A stretch of 7,975 nt of DNA from JAAZNO01 sp012798275 (GCA_035347995.1 DAOPQD010000127.1:1-7975), one strand, 5' to 3'. Counted from the stretch's first letter, positions 1-5,851 are shown. The notes: generated by a model from the sequence alone, not told the origin. Made by a program: numbers and translations.

Positions 1-283
1 CGCTTCAGCGCGGTGGGCTCCTGTCAGGCTGAGGATTCCATCCCCAGCCGAACCGGTGAGCCGTCGCCGTCGCCGTCGCCGTCGCTGCTCACGACTCACA
101 TTTTCATCCCTGGATGATGTGCGCCAGCACATGGCGTCTCCTGCGAAAATGGCCCCGAATGAACACGAATTTCACGAATCAGATGAGAAATTCCTGGCCC
201 CCGGGGCGGCTACGTCCTCCAACACCGCGCTTCAGCGCGGTGGGCTCGTGTCGAACCGGTGAGCCGTCGCCGTCGCTGCTCAC
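1..283 (+). repeat. Mosaic intergenic repeat, one full 227-bp unit plus a partial second unit
   Basis: The sequence starting CGCTTCAGCGCGGTGGGCTC occurs at position 1 and again at 228, giving a period of 227 bp. Four modules can be told apart. B (1-50, again from 228) has the hairpin CCGCGC-ttca-GCGCGG (225-240 in the second copy). C (55-92 and 259-283) is a GTGAGC/GCTCAC stem around CGTCGC hexamers. D (99-151) is a nested palindrome. A (151-220) holds GAATTTC (167-173) paired with GAAATTC (187-193) and a tandem CACGAAT. The same modules return at 599-651, at 5582-5809 and, inverted, at 7920-7975. No convincing gene lies here; the open frames run through the repeats and show no protein family features. 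Confidence 0.85.
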
Positions 284-381
284 GGGTTATGGCTCGCAGG
301 GTAACTGTTCAGCCATTGGCTAAGAAAACGGAAGATTTCCTGGCGACTACTGAAGATTGAGAATCAATTTTTGCCCCCTAT

Positions 382-423
382 CCCCTTTCCCCCGCGCAGC
401 GCGGGGGAAAGGGGAACTTTTTT
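382..423 (+). terminator. Intrinsic-terminator-like hairpin 1 of the repeat
   Basis: A 16-bp perfect GC-rich stem (382-397 with 399-414) is followed by AAC and six T residues (418-423). The single-base spacer means the real loop must open a few pairs. It would stop plus-strand transcription entering from left of the window. Because it is part of a dispersed repeat, it may be a byproduct of the element rather than a terminator selected for one gene. Confidence 0.6.
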
Positions 424-425
424 GT

Positions 426-474
426 GGGGCTTTGCAGGCGGGCCGTAGCCTGCCTGCAAAGCCCCTATTTTTTT
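426..474 (+). terminator. Intrinsic-terminator-like hairpin 2 of the repeat
   Basis: A 14-bp perfect stem, GGGGCTTTGCAGGC with its complement (426-439/452-465), is followed by TA and seven T residues (468-474). It acts in the same direction as the hairpin just upstream, giving two terminators in tandem. The inverted copy at the right end of the window has a 17-bp version of this stem. Confidence 0.65.
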
Positions 475-561
475 CTCCCCCTCCCCAACGGCGTATGCGC
501 CGTTGGGGAGGGGGCAGGGGGTGGGGCAAAAGCTACAGCTCACCAAGGTTCATCCATCGCC

Positions 562-583
562 GCCTGGCCACCTGGCGCCAGGC
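562..583. repeat. Short hairpin GCCTGGC/GCCAGGC
   Basis: A 7-bp perfect inverted repeat with an 8-base loop lies between the three-hairpin element and the next D module. There is no T-run on either side, so it does not look like a terminator. Its role is unknown. Confidence 0.4.
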
Positions 584-598
584 TAAACAGTCACCGCA

Positions 599-651
599 CA
601 TTTTCATTCTTGGATAGTGTGCGCCAGCACATGGCGTCTCCTGCGAAAATG
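599..651 (+). repeat. D module: 53-bp nested palindrome, second copy
   Basis: The outer arms CATTTTC (599-605) and GAAAATG (645-651) enclose the inner hairpin GTGTGC-gcca-GCACAT (617-632). The copy at 99-151 has the same length, the same outer arms and an almost identical interior. Here it stands without modules A, B and C, which shows that D can occur as a unit of its own. Confidence 0.75.
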
Positions 652-664
652 GCGAATCACTTAC

Positions 665-700
665 GTTCACACCTTCACACCTTCACACGTTTTCACGTGT
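665..700. repeat. Short 8-mer tandem repeat and small hairpin
   Basis: GTTCACAC is followed by two copies of CTTCACAC (665-688). Overlapping the end is ACACGT-tttc-ACGTGT (685-700), which on the minus strand has a GAAA tetraloop. It lies 25 bases past the stop codon of the minus-strand LysM gene and could protect its mRNA 3' end, but there is no T-run to make it an intrinsic terminator. Confidence 0.4.
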
Positions 701-724
701 CTACGTCCTGAACTTGCCGTCCGG

Positions 725-1885
725 TCAGGGTTTCCAGGTAAAGGTGCGCAAGGGACTGCGCTGGCCGATGAGCGTATAGATGGGGTCGGTCTCGGTGCCT
801 CCTTGCTGGACGACGACGACGCGCCAGCTGAAGCGGCGCACGGCGAGCTCTGGCGCCGGGAAGAGAGTGGCGGGGAGACGCCAGATCGTATCGCGGGTGG
901 TGTAGTAAAGCGTTTGCGGCTCGGAAGTTGAGGGCACATTTAATTCCACCCGATAGTATTCGTTGCTGCTGGCATCCAGCAGCCCCACCGAAGCCCATTG
1001 CAAGACGATGGCTGCCTCAGCGCCGGTGAATTCGGCGCCGTCTGGCGGATACAGCAACGTCGGTGCCCCATAGATCGGCCGGGGGGTCGGCGTCCCTCCC
1101 ATCACGACTGCCGCGGTCCTTTCGGGTGTGGGGGTGTATTGCGGGATTTGGAGCACCTGTCCCGGCTTAATCATCGTGGATTCGTTCGACAGATTGTTTG
1201 CTGCCTGGATGGCGGCCACACTCACGCCGTATTGCTGGGCGATGGTGGAGAGCACGTCCCCGCTCTTGACGGTGTAGAGCACGTAGGGCGCCAGCGTGGG
1301 GGTGGGGAGCGCGGGATCGAGAGTTGGCGTAGGCCCAGGGGTGGGCGTAGGGGCGGGAATGTAGAGCGTTTTCCCGGCCGTGATATCGTCAGAAGTCAGC
1401 CCATTGAAGGTTTTGATCTCATCTACGGTGAGGCCGAACTGCAACGCGATGGTCAGCAGCGCATCTCCTGCCTGCACGATGTAGGCTTGCGGAGGAACCG
1501 GCGTGGGGGTGGATGTCGGCGTGGGGGTGAGTGTCGGGGTCGCGGTTGGCGTCGGGCTGAGGGTGGGCGTTGGCGTCTCCGTGATGGTGGGAGTGGCGGT
1601 GGGCAGGAGCGGCGGTTCGGCCGTCAGCCTTTGGCTGAGAAGGGCGCCTATGCCGATAATTGCCACGGCAACACCCGCCAGGACGAGAATTTGCAGCAGC
1701 GAGAGGCGTTTCCGGCCACGCGCGGGCGGTTCCGGCGCGACGGGCGTCCCCGGCTCCTCGAGGGAGGCGCCGCACATCAAGCATACTGTCGCCCCGTCGG
1801 CCACCCTGGCGTTGCACGCCGGGCAGTAACGTGGGGGACGATCGGGCAAAGCTCTCAGGTCTTCTTCAGCAGACAAGTTCTCCAT
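725..1885 (-). CDS. Membrane-anchored zinc-ribbon protein with two LysM domains
   Basis: The 386-residue product has a clear domain order. A zinc-ribbon with two CxxC pairs (C21, C24, C35, C38) is followed by a basic patch (RGRKR, 56-60) and one membrane helix (about 61-84). Thr/Pro-rich linkers (92-132 and 179-198) separate LysM 1 (134-178) and LysM 2 (202-248). The last 110 residues (about 275-386), with LYPPDGAEF and RFSWRV, look like an Ig/FN3-type beta domain. The expected topology is zinc-ribbon inside and LysM domains outside, where LysM would bind peptidoglycan or another GlcNAc polymer. I chose the ATG at 1885 because protein-like sequence starts there; the frame stays open upstream to 2257 but would overlap the divergent lipoprotein gene. 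No Shine-Dalgarno precedes this ATG; a -10-like box lies 7 bases before it. The biological role is unknown; structural cell-envelope function is inferred. Confidence 0.9.
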   Translation of the reverse strand: MENLSAEEDLRALPDRPPRYCPACNARVADGATVCLMCGASLEEPGTPVAPEPPARGRKRLSLLQILVLAGVAVAIIGIGALLSQRLTAEPPLLPTATPTITETPTPTLSPTPTATPTLTPTPTSTPTPVPPQAYIVQAGDALLTIALQFGLTVDEIKTFNGLTSDDITAGKTLYIPAPTPTPGPTPTLDPALPTPTLAPYVLYTVKSGDVLSTIAQQYGVSVAAIQAANNLSNESTMIKPGQVLQIPQYTPTPERTAAVVMGGTPTPRPIYGAPTLLYPPDGAEFTGAEAAIVLQWASVGLLDASSNEYYRVELNVPSTSEPQTLYYTTRDTIWRLPATLFPAPELAVRRFSWRVVVVQQGGTETDPIYTLIGQRSPLRTFTWKP

Positions 1886-1892
1886 AGATAAA

Positions 1893-1920
1893 ATGATAGC
1901 ACGGTTAAAAGAAAGGGCAA
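1893..1920 (-). promoter_or_regulatory. Probable promoter of the LysM gene, leaderless layout
   Basis: On the minus strand TATCAT (1898-1893) lies 7 bases before the ATG at 1885, and TTGCCC (1920-1915) lies 16 bases further upstream. This places the expected transcription start at or within a base or so of the A of the start codon. That fits the absence of a Shine-Dalgarno sequence. The -35 match is weak (4 of 6). Confidence 0.5.
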
Positions 1921-1949
1921 GAGAACGGGGACAGCAAGAGCGCGATTCC

Positions 1950-1977
1950 TTGCTTGTTATTGAATTGCTGTTATAAT
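1950..1977 (+). promoter_or_regulatory. Sigma-70-type promoter of the lipoprotein gene
   Basis: A consensus -10 TATAAT (1972-1977) is preceded by TTGCTT (1950-1955) with a 16-bp spacer. Transcription would begin near 1984, leaving a leader of about 70 bases. The promoter sits back to back with that of the LysM gene, so the two envelope genes could be co-regulated. Confidence 0.65.
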
Positions 1978-2042
1978 TTTTATGCGGCAATGTGCTGCAA
2001 GCGCGCACGTTGTTCGAAGGTTGAGAGGGGCATTCACAATTT

Positions 2043-2049
2043 AAGGAGG
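2043..2049 (+). promoter_or_regulatory. Strong ribosome binding site
   Basis: AAGGAGG lies 5 bases before the ATG at 2055. It is the best Shine-Dalgarno in the window and fixes the start of the lipoprotein gene. It also contrasts with the missing sites before the LysM gene and yraN. Confidence 0.85.
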
Positions 2050-2054
2050 AAACG

Positions 2055-3140
2055 ATGAAACGCTGGATGATGGTTTTGATGGCCGTGGTGTTGTTATTGG
2101 CCCCGGCGTGTGGCGGGGGTGGAAAAGAGACGGAAACCCCGGTTGCTACAGCCACGGAAAGTGAGACCCCCGTGCTCACAAAGGAAGCGCCTACCACGGA
2201 AAGCGGCGGTGGGACGCAGCAGCAGACCCCCGAGCCGACGCAGGAAAACGACGACAATGCCGTCCCTACAGTCTCCCCTGACGCCTTGAAGAACCTGGAT
2301 AGTTATCGCACCCAGACAACGATGCGCTCCGAATTTGAGGATGGGACGACTGAGGAAGTCTCGCTGTTGCAGGAGTGTATCCGCGAACCCTTCGCTACCC
2401 GTACCGTGATGGCCACGATAGGCGAAACAGAGGATGCCACGGGACAGATGGAAATGATTCAGGTGGGGACGACCCAATGGATCAACTTCGGCGGCCAGTG
2501 GATGCAGACCGAGACGACCGATGACATCAGCACCTTTGAGGATAACCTGATCACTTTTGAGGACATCACGAGCGGCGTGACGGGAGATGAGTACAAGTAC
2601 CTTGGCCGTGAAACGGTGAATGATCTCAGCACCAAGCACTATCGGCTTGACCTCTCGAGTGTGCAAGCCGCTGCCATGTTCGGGACTAACGTCACAGAAG
2701 CCAGCAGCGAGGTGTGGATCGCGAATGAGTCCAAGTTGCCGCCGTTCATGGTGCGTATGATTGTCACCTACAAGGGCGACATCGAGACGGATCGCCCGGG
2801 CACGGCGACGATCACGCAGGACGTCTACGACGTGAACAAGAGTTTCACCATCGAGCCGCCGGAAGAAGCTTTGGCCGGCGGATTGCCCGAGGACGTGCCG
2901 ATGTATCCCGGCGGCACGGAGCTCACGACGATGAGCGGCATGGTGAGCTTCAAGACGGTGGATGATGCTGCGACCGTCACCGCTTTCTATGAAAAAGCGC
3001 TCTCTGATAATGGCTGGGGGAAGGACCCGGAGGGCTTTGTTCCTACCTGGACCAAGGAAGGCCGCACTCTGGAGCTCTACGTCTCTGATGAGGAGACGGG
3101 CGGGGCGAGTGTGGTGATCATGATCCAGGCCGAGGAATAA
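2055..3140 (+). CDS. Secreted lipoprotein, LolA/LppX-like plus C-terminal domain
   Basis: The 361-residue product starts with a short basic n-region (MKRW), a hydrophobic core (5-16) and C19 in LAPAC, consistent with a lipobox, though Ala at -3 is not the commonest residue. Residues 20-75 are a low-complexity Thr/Pro/Glu/Gly tether. Residues 78-270 have the pattern of LppX/LprG/LolA-like folds: a YLGRETVNDLSTKHYRLDL stretch (182-200) and VWIANESKLP (220-229). Residues 278-361 form a second domain beginning PMYPGGTEL with TVTAFYEKALSDNGW (308-321), a type often found at the end of hypothetical lipoproteins. LolA/LppX folds bind lipids or lipoproteins in a hydrophobic cavity, so lipid binding at the outer face of the membrane is a reasonable inference. 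The substrate cannot be told. The gene has its own promoter, ribosome site and terminator, so it is a single-gene unit. Confidence 0.88.
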   Translation: MKRWMMVLMAVVLLLAPACGGGGKETETPVATATESETPVLTKEAPTTESGGGTQQQTPEPTQENDDNAVPTVSPDALKNLDSYRTQTTMRSEFEDGTTEEVSLLQECIREPFATRTVMATIGETEDATGQMEMIQVGTTQWINFGGQWMQTETTDDISTFEDNLITFEDITSGVTGDEYKYLGRETVNDLSTKHYRLDLSSVQAAAMFGTNVTEASSEVWIANESKLPPFMVRMIVTYKGDIETDRPGTATITQDVYDVNKSFTIEPPEEALAGGLPEDVPMYPGGTELTTMSGMVSFKTVDDAATVTAFYEKALSDNGWGKDPEGFVPTWTKEGRTLELYVSDEETGGASVVIMIQAEE

Positions 3141-3158
3141 TCCGCGCCTGAAATTGGA

Positions 3159-3189
3159 ACGCGGGCCAGGATCCTCTGGCCCGCGTTTT
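3159..3189 (+). terminator. Rho-independent terminator after the lipoprotein gene
   Basis: An 11-bp perfect stem, ACGCGGGCCAG (3159-3169) with CTGGCCCGCGT (3176-3186), has a 6-base loop and runs into TTTTGTT. It starts 18 bases after the lipoprotein stop codon and ends just before queG. queG therefore probably has its own start of transcription or depends on read-through; I see no good promoter in the 23 bases between. Confidence 0.85.
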
Positions 3190-3212
3190 GTTAACGGGCA
3201 CGGCTGCGAACC

Positions 3213-4241
3213 ATGGACGAGGGGACGCTGAAAGTTCTGGCGGACGCGGCAGGTCTCGAGCGGGTGGGAGTGGCTCCTGCCGGCCCGGCGCGGACGTGGG
3301 AAGCGTATCGCGCCTGGCTCGCGCAGGGGTATGCGGGGGCGATGACGTACCTGACGCGCCCGGATGCCATCGCGCGTCGCGCGGACCCACGGCGGATCAT
3401 GCCGACCGCGAAGTCGGTGATCGTCGCGGCGGCGGCCTATCCCGGCGTCGCCGCTCCGCTCTTGCCGCCCCTTCACGGTCGGGTGGCACGCTATGCCTGG
3501 GGGGAGGACTATCACCGCTGGCTGCTGCGACGCCTCGCAGCGTTGGTGCAGTCGCTGACAGCGGCCCTGGGTCCCCTGGAAGCGCGCTGCTATGTAGACA
3601 CCGGTCCTCTCCTCGAACGCGAGTGGGCGATCTCGGCTGGCCTGGGCTGGCAGGGGAAGAACACCTGCCTGCTGCATCCGCGCCTGGGGTCGTACTTCTT
3701 CCTCGGCGTAATCCTCGTGGATCGTGATTTACCGCCGACGCTGGCGCCGAACTTCCCCACCTGTGGGAGCTGCACCCGCTGCCTGGAAGCCTGTCCCACG
3801 GGAGCGCTGGTCGCCCCGGGCGTGCTGGACGCGCGCCTTTGCCTCAGCTATCTCACCATCGAGCATCGCGGCGCGATTCCCGACGCCCTCCGTCCGCTGT
3901 TGGGGGAGCGCGTCTTTGGCTGCGACCTCTGCCAGGAAGTATGTCCGTGGAATCGGCGGCGGGAGGCTGCCGTGCCGACGCTGTCGGAAGCGTCCCCCCA
4001 GCACGCGATGCTGGCCCTTCCAGAGCTGTTGATGGAGGAGCCGGAGGTGTTTCGCGCCCGTTTCCGCTCTACGTCGCTGTGGCGCGCGACGCCTGAAGGC
4101 CTGGCGCGCAATGCCGCGGTCGTGCTGGGAAATCTGGGCGACCCGGCGGCGGTGCCGGCGCTAGAACAGGCCGCGGAGCGTCACTGCAGCCCGCTCGTGC
4201 GGGAACACGCCGCCTGGGCGCTGGCGCGCTGTCGGCGTTGA
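3213..4241 (+). CDS. queG: Epoxyqueuosine reductase QueG
   Basis: QueG performs the last step of queuosine synthesis, reducing epoxyqueuosine to queuosine at wobble position 34 of GUN-anticodon tRNAs (Asp, Asn, His, Tyr), using cobalamin and two [4Fe-4S] clusters. The 342-residue product shows YVDTGPLLERE with the expected catalytic Asp (D129), then GWQGKNT (145-151), the ferredoxin-like CGSCTRCLEACPTGA (C184, C187, C190, C194), C210 in LCLSYLTIEHRG, and GCDLCQEVCPWN (C237, C240, C244). All eight cluster cysteines are present. The C-terminus (about 292-341, ending VREHAAWALAR) looks like a short HEAT-type repeat. The length is a little below the roughly 380 residues of well-known members, apparently at the C-terminus. 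The start at 3213 has no clear Shine-Dalgarno, so it is less certain than the family call. No other queuosine pathway gene is in the window. Confidence 0.95.
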   Translation: MDEGTLKVLADAAGLERVGVAPAGPARTWEAYRAWLAQGYAGAMTYLTRPDAIARRADPRRIMPTAKSVIVAAAAYPGVAAPLLPPLHGRVARYAWGEDYHRWLLRRLAALVQSLTAALGPLEARCYVDTGPLLEREWAISAGLGWQGKNTCLLHPRLGSYFFLGVILVDRDLPPTLAPNFPTCGSCTRCLEACPTGALVAPGVLDARLCLSYLTIEHRGAIPDALRPLLGERVFGCDLCQEVCPWNRRREAAVPTLSEASPQHAMLALPELLMEEPEVFRARFRSTSLWRATPEGLARNAAVVLGNLGDPAAVPALEQAAERHCSPLVREHAAWALARCRR

Positions 4242-4250
4242 GACGCCTGG

Positions 4251-4293
4251 CCACGGAGACCGGGGGCGAACACCCCCTGGTCTCCGTGGTTTT
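4251..4293 (+). terminator. Strong terminator between convergent queG and the synthase gene
   Basis: CCACGGAGACC (4251-4261) pairs with GGTCTCCGTGG (4279-4289). A G-T and four G-C pairs inside extend the stem to about 16 pairs. TTTTC follows on the plus strand, so it terminates queG. It also begins 13 bases past the stop of the minus-strand gene, but the minus-strand side has no T-run, so action in that direction would be weaker. Confidence 0.82.
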
Positions 4294-4302
4294 CATGGGG
4301 GA

Positions 4303-5487
4303 TTAGGGAATCAGCCCCAGCTGCCGGCCGACTGTCTCCATGGTCTGCAATACCCGTTCCAGTTGCTCGTCGGTGTGGGTGGCGATGTAGCTCGTGCGGA
4401 GCAGTGTCATTTGCGGCGGCACTGCGGGTTCCAGCACGGGGTTGGTATAGACGCCGGCCTCAAAGAGGGCCTTCCACGCTTGCAGCGTCTTCGTCTGCTC
4501 GCGGATGAGGATGGGGATGATGGGGGTCTCGGTATTGCCGATGTCGAAGCCGAGTTCCCGATACCGCCGGCGCATGTGGGCGCCAATCTCATTGAGGCGC
4601 GCGATGCGCTCCGGCTCCTCTTCCATCACCTCCAGCGCGGCGAGCGCTGCGGCGGCGTTGGCCGGCGGGATGCTCGCGCTGAAGATCAGGGAGCGCGCCG
4701 TGTGCTGAATGTAGTCAATCACGTCCGCGTTGCCGGCGATGAAGCCTCCCAGTGAGGCGAAGGATTTGCTGAACGTGCCCATGATGAGGTCCACGTCGTC
4801 GGTGAGGCCGAAGTGAGCTGCCGTGCCCTTCCCCCCGCCGAGAACGCCGAGGGAATGCGCGTCATCTACCATGAGGCGCGCGCCGTATTTCTTGCACAGC
4901 GCCACGATCTTCGGCAGCGGCGCGATGTCGCCCCCCATGCTAAAGACGCCATCCACCACGACCAGGCGCCCTGCACTGTCCGGCACCGTAGCGAGCGCCC
5001 GCTCCAGCGATTCCATGTCATTGTGCAGGAAGCGCTGATTCTTGCCATAGGAGAGCTTGCACCCGTCCAGGATGCTGGCGTGATCGTCTTTATCGGTGAG
5101 GACGACGTCGTCGCGCCCGATGAGCGCCGAGATGGTGCCGAGGTTGGTCTGATAGCCGGTGCTGAAGACGAGCGCGGCTTCTTTTCCCACGAAACGGGCG
5201 AGCCGCCGCTCCAATTCCAGGTGCAATTCCAGCGTGCCGTTGAGAAAACGGGAGCCGCTGCAGCTGGGGCCAAAGGTCTCCAGGGCTGCGATAGCGGCCT
5301 GCCGTACTTTGGGATGCATGGTGAGCCCTAAATAGTTATTCGAGCCGATCATGATCAGGTGCCGCCCGCCGATGACAGATTCCGTACCTTCATTGTTGGT
5401 GATGGGGCGGAAGTAGGGGTAAAGCCCGGCCTCGCGCGCCGCTTTCGCCTCCGCAAATCCGCCTTTGCATTTCTCGAACAGGTCCAT
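4303..5487 (-). CDS. PLP-dependent alpha-oxoamine synthase, serine palmitoyltransferase-like
   Basis: The 394-residue product belongs to the fold-type I alpha-oxoamine synthases, which join an amino acid and an acyl-CoA with loss of CO2. Visible marks are SNNYLGL (49-55), GSRFLNGTLELH (78-89), FSTGYQTNLG (108-117), DHAS with the cofactor-stacking H136, VDDAHSLG (D208, H211) and TFSKSFASLGG with the Schiff-base K241. The YFRPI segment near the N-terminus, the TFSKS-ASLGGF version of the lysine motif, and VYTNPVLEPAVP (346-357) resemble, from memory, bacterial serine palmitoyltransferase more than 8-amino-7-oxononanoate synthase or glycine C-acetyltransferase, whose lysine motif is usually TLGKA. 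If so, it would start sphingolipid-type synthesis from serine and palmitoyl-CoA; BioF- or Kbl-type activity remains possible. The ATG at 5487 is preferred over an in-frame ATG at 5541, which lies inside the -10 box; GAGAGGGG (5504-5497) provides a ribosome site 9 bases upstream. No biotin, threonine-degradation or sphingolipid gene lies beside it. Confidence 0.9.
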   Translation of the reverse strand: MDLFEKCKGGFAEAKAAREAGLYPYFRPITNNEGTESVIGGRHLIMIGSNNYLGLTMHPKVRQAAIAALETFGPSCSGSRFLNGTLELHLELERRLARFVGKEAALVFSTGYQTNLGTISALIGRDDVVLTDKDDHASILDGCKLSYGKNQRFLHNDMESLERALATVPDSAGRLVVVDGVFSMGGDIAPLPKIVALCKKYGARLMVDDAHSLGVLGGGKGTAAHFGLTDDVDLIMGTFSKSFASLGGFIAGNADVIDYIQHTARSLIFSASIPPANAAAALAALEVMEEEPERIARLNEIGAHMRRRYRELGFDIGNTETPIIPILIREQTKTLQAWKALFEAGVYTNPVLEPAVPPQMTLLRTSYIATHTDEQLERVLQTMETVGRQLGLIP

Positions 5488-5539
5488 CTTCTTGTGCCCC
5501 TCTCTTGGTGGATAAAGAATGGATAAGACAACGGACTTC

Positions 5540-5567
5540 ATTTTAAGGTTGTTAGGGGGAGTGTCAA
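5540..5567 (-). promoter_or_regulatory. Promoter of the synthase gene
   Basis: On the minus strand a consensus -35 TTGACA (5567-5562) and TAAAAT (5545-5540) are separated by 16 bp. Transcription would start near 5533, giving a leader of about 46 bases before the ATG at 5487. This supports the shorter protein start. Confidence 0.75.
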
Positions 5568-5581
5568 GCGTTACGGCCCTC

Positions 5582-5809
5582 AGAAAATGGGCCCCGAATG
5601 AGCACGAATTTCACGAATCAGATCAGAAATTCCTTACCCCCGGGGCTGCTACGTCCTCAAACAACGCGCTTCAGCGCGGTTGGCTCCTGTCAGGCTGGGG
5701 ATTCCATCCCCAGCCGCAGCGGTGAGCCGTCGCAGCCTTTGCTCACAACTCACCCCTCACGACTCACAGTTTCATGCTTGAAGGATGTGCGCCAGCACAT
5801 GGCGCCTTC
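5582..5809 (+). repeat. Mosaic repeat copy between two divergent promoters
   Basis: The modules run in the order A (5582-5655), B (from 5665, CGCTTCAGCGCGG onward), C (5722-5746) and D (5761-5809). Each corresponds to a block in 1-283. A has GAATTTC/GAAATTC (5606-5612 and 5626-5632). C has only one CGTCGC hexamer. D keeps ATGTGC-gcca-GCACAT (5785-5800), adds flanking GAAGG and CCTTC, and lacks the GAAAATG outer arm. No gene is seen in the gap 5488-5851; it holds only this repeat and the two promoters. Confidence 0.85.
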
Positions 5810-5816
5810 CTTGCAG

Positions 5817-5845
5817 TTGACAGGCGACCGCTTTTCAGGTACGAT
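5817..5845 (+). promoter_or_regulatory. Promoter of yraN-miaA, leaderless layout
   Basis: A consensus -35 TTGACA (5817-5822) and TACGAT (5840-5845) are separated by 17 bp. The ATG of yraN begins 7 bases after the -10 box, with six bases in between, so transcription should start at or beside the start codon. No Shine-Dalgarno is present. The repeat copy ends just upstream of the -35. Confidence 0.68.
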
Positions 5846-5851
5846 ACGCGC

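Larger units (their letters stand above)
369..531 (+). repeat. Three-hairpin element with 9-bp terminal inverted repeats
   Basis: The element starts TTTTGCCCC (369-377) and ends GGGGCAAAA (523-531), a perfect 9-bp inverted pair. Inside are three perfect hairpins: 382-397/399-414 (16 bp), 426-439/452-465 (14 bp) and 477-493/498-514 (17 bp, loop TATG). The first two are followed by T-runs on the plus strand. The stretch from about 325 to 474 is matched in inverted orientation at 7757-7907, but the third hairpin and right terminal repeat are missing there. It resembles a non-autonomous, MITE-like or REP-like element, although no transposase is visible and no target duplication is obvious. Confidence 0.75.

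Noticed and set aside
1..283. CRISPR array from the repeated blocks
   Set aside because: There are no regularly spaced identical short repeats with unique spacers and no cas genes; the period is 227 bp and modules are shuffled.
56..711. Short open frames in the left repeat region
   Set aside because: They follow repeat modules and GC-rich hairpins, overlap each other in several frames and resemble no protein family.
1480..1610. GT-rich tandem repeat on the plus strand
   Set aside because: It is the coding sequence of the Thr/Pro-rich linker of the LysM protein, read from the other strand.
1886..2257. N-terminal extension of the LysM protein to a start at 2257
   Set aside because: The added sequence is low-complexity, overlaps the divergent lipoprotein gene and both promoters, and precedes the natural MENLSAEEDL start.
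2094..3677. 527-codon open frame on the minus strand
   Set aside because: It lies opposite the lipoprotein and queG, has no recognisable domain, and is explained by GC-rich codon bias in the real genes.
5488..5541. Longer start of the synthase at 5541
   Set aside because: The upstream ATG lies inside the -10 box; the ribosome site and family alignment favour 5487.
5774..5851. Longer yraN start
   Set aside because: It would begin inside the repeat and cover the TTGACA/TACGAT promoter; the family N-terminus begins at 5852.
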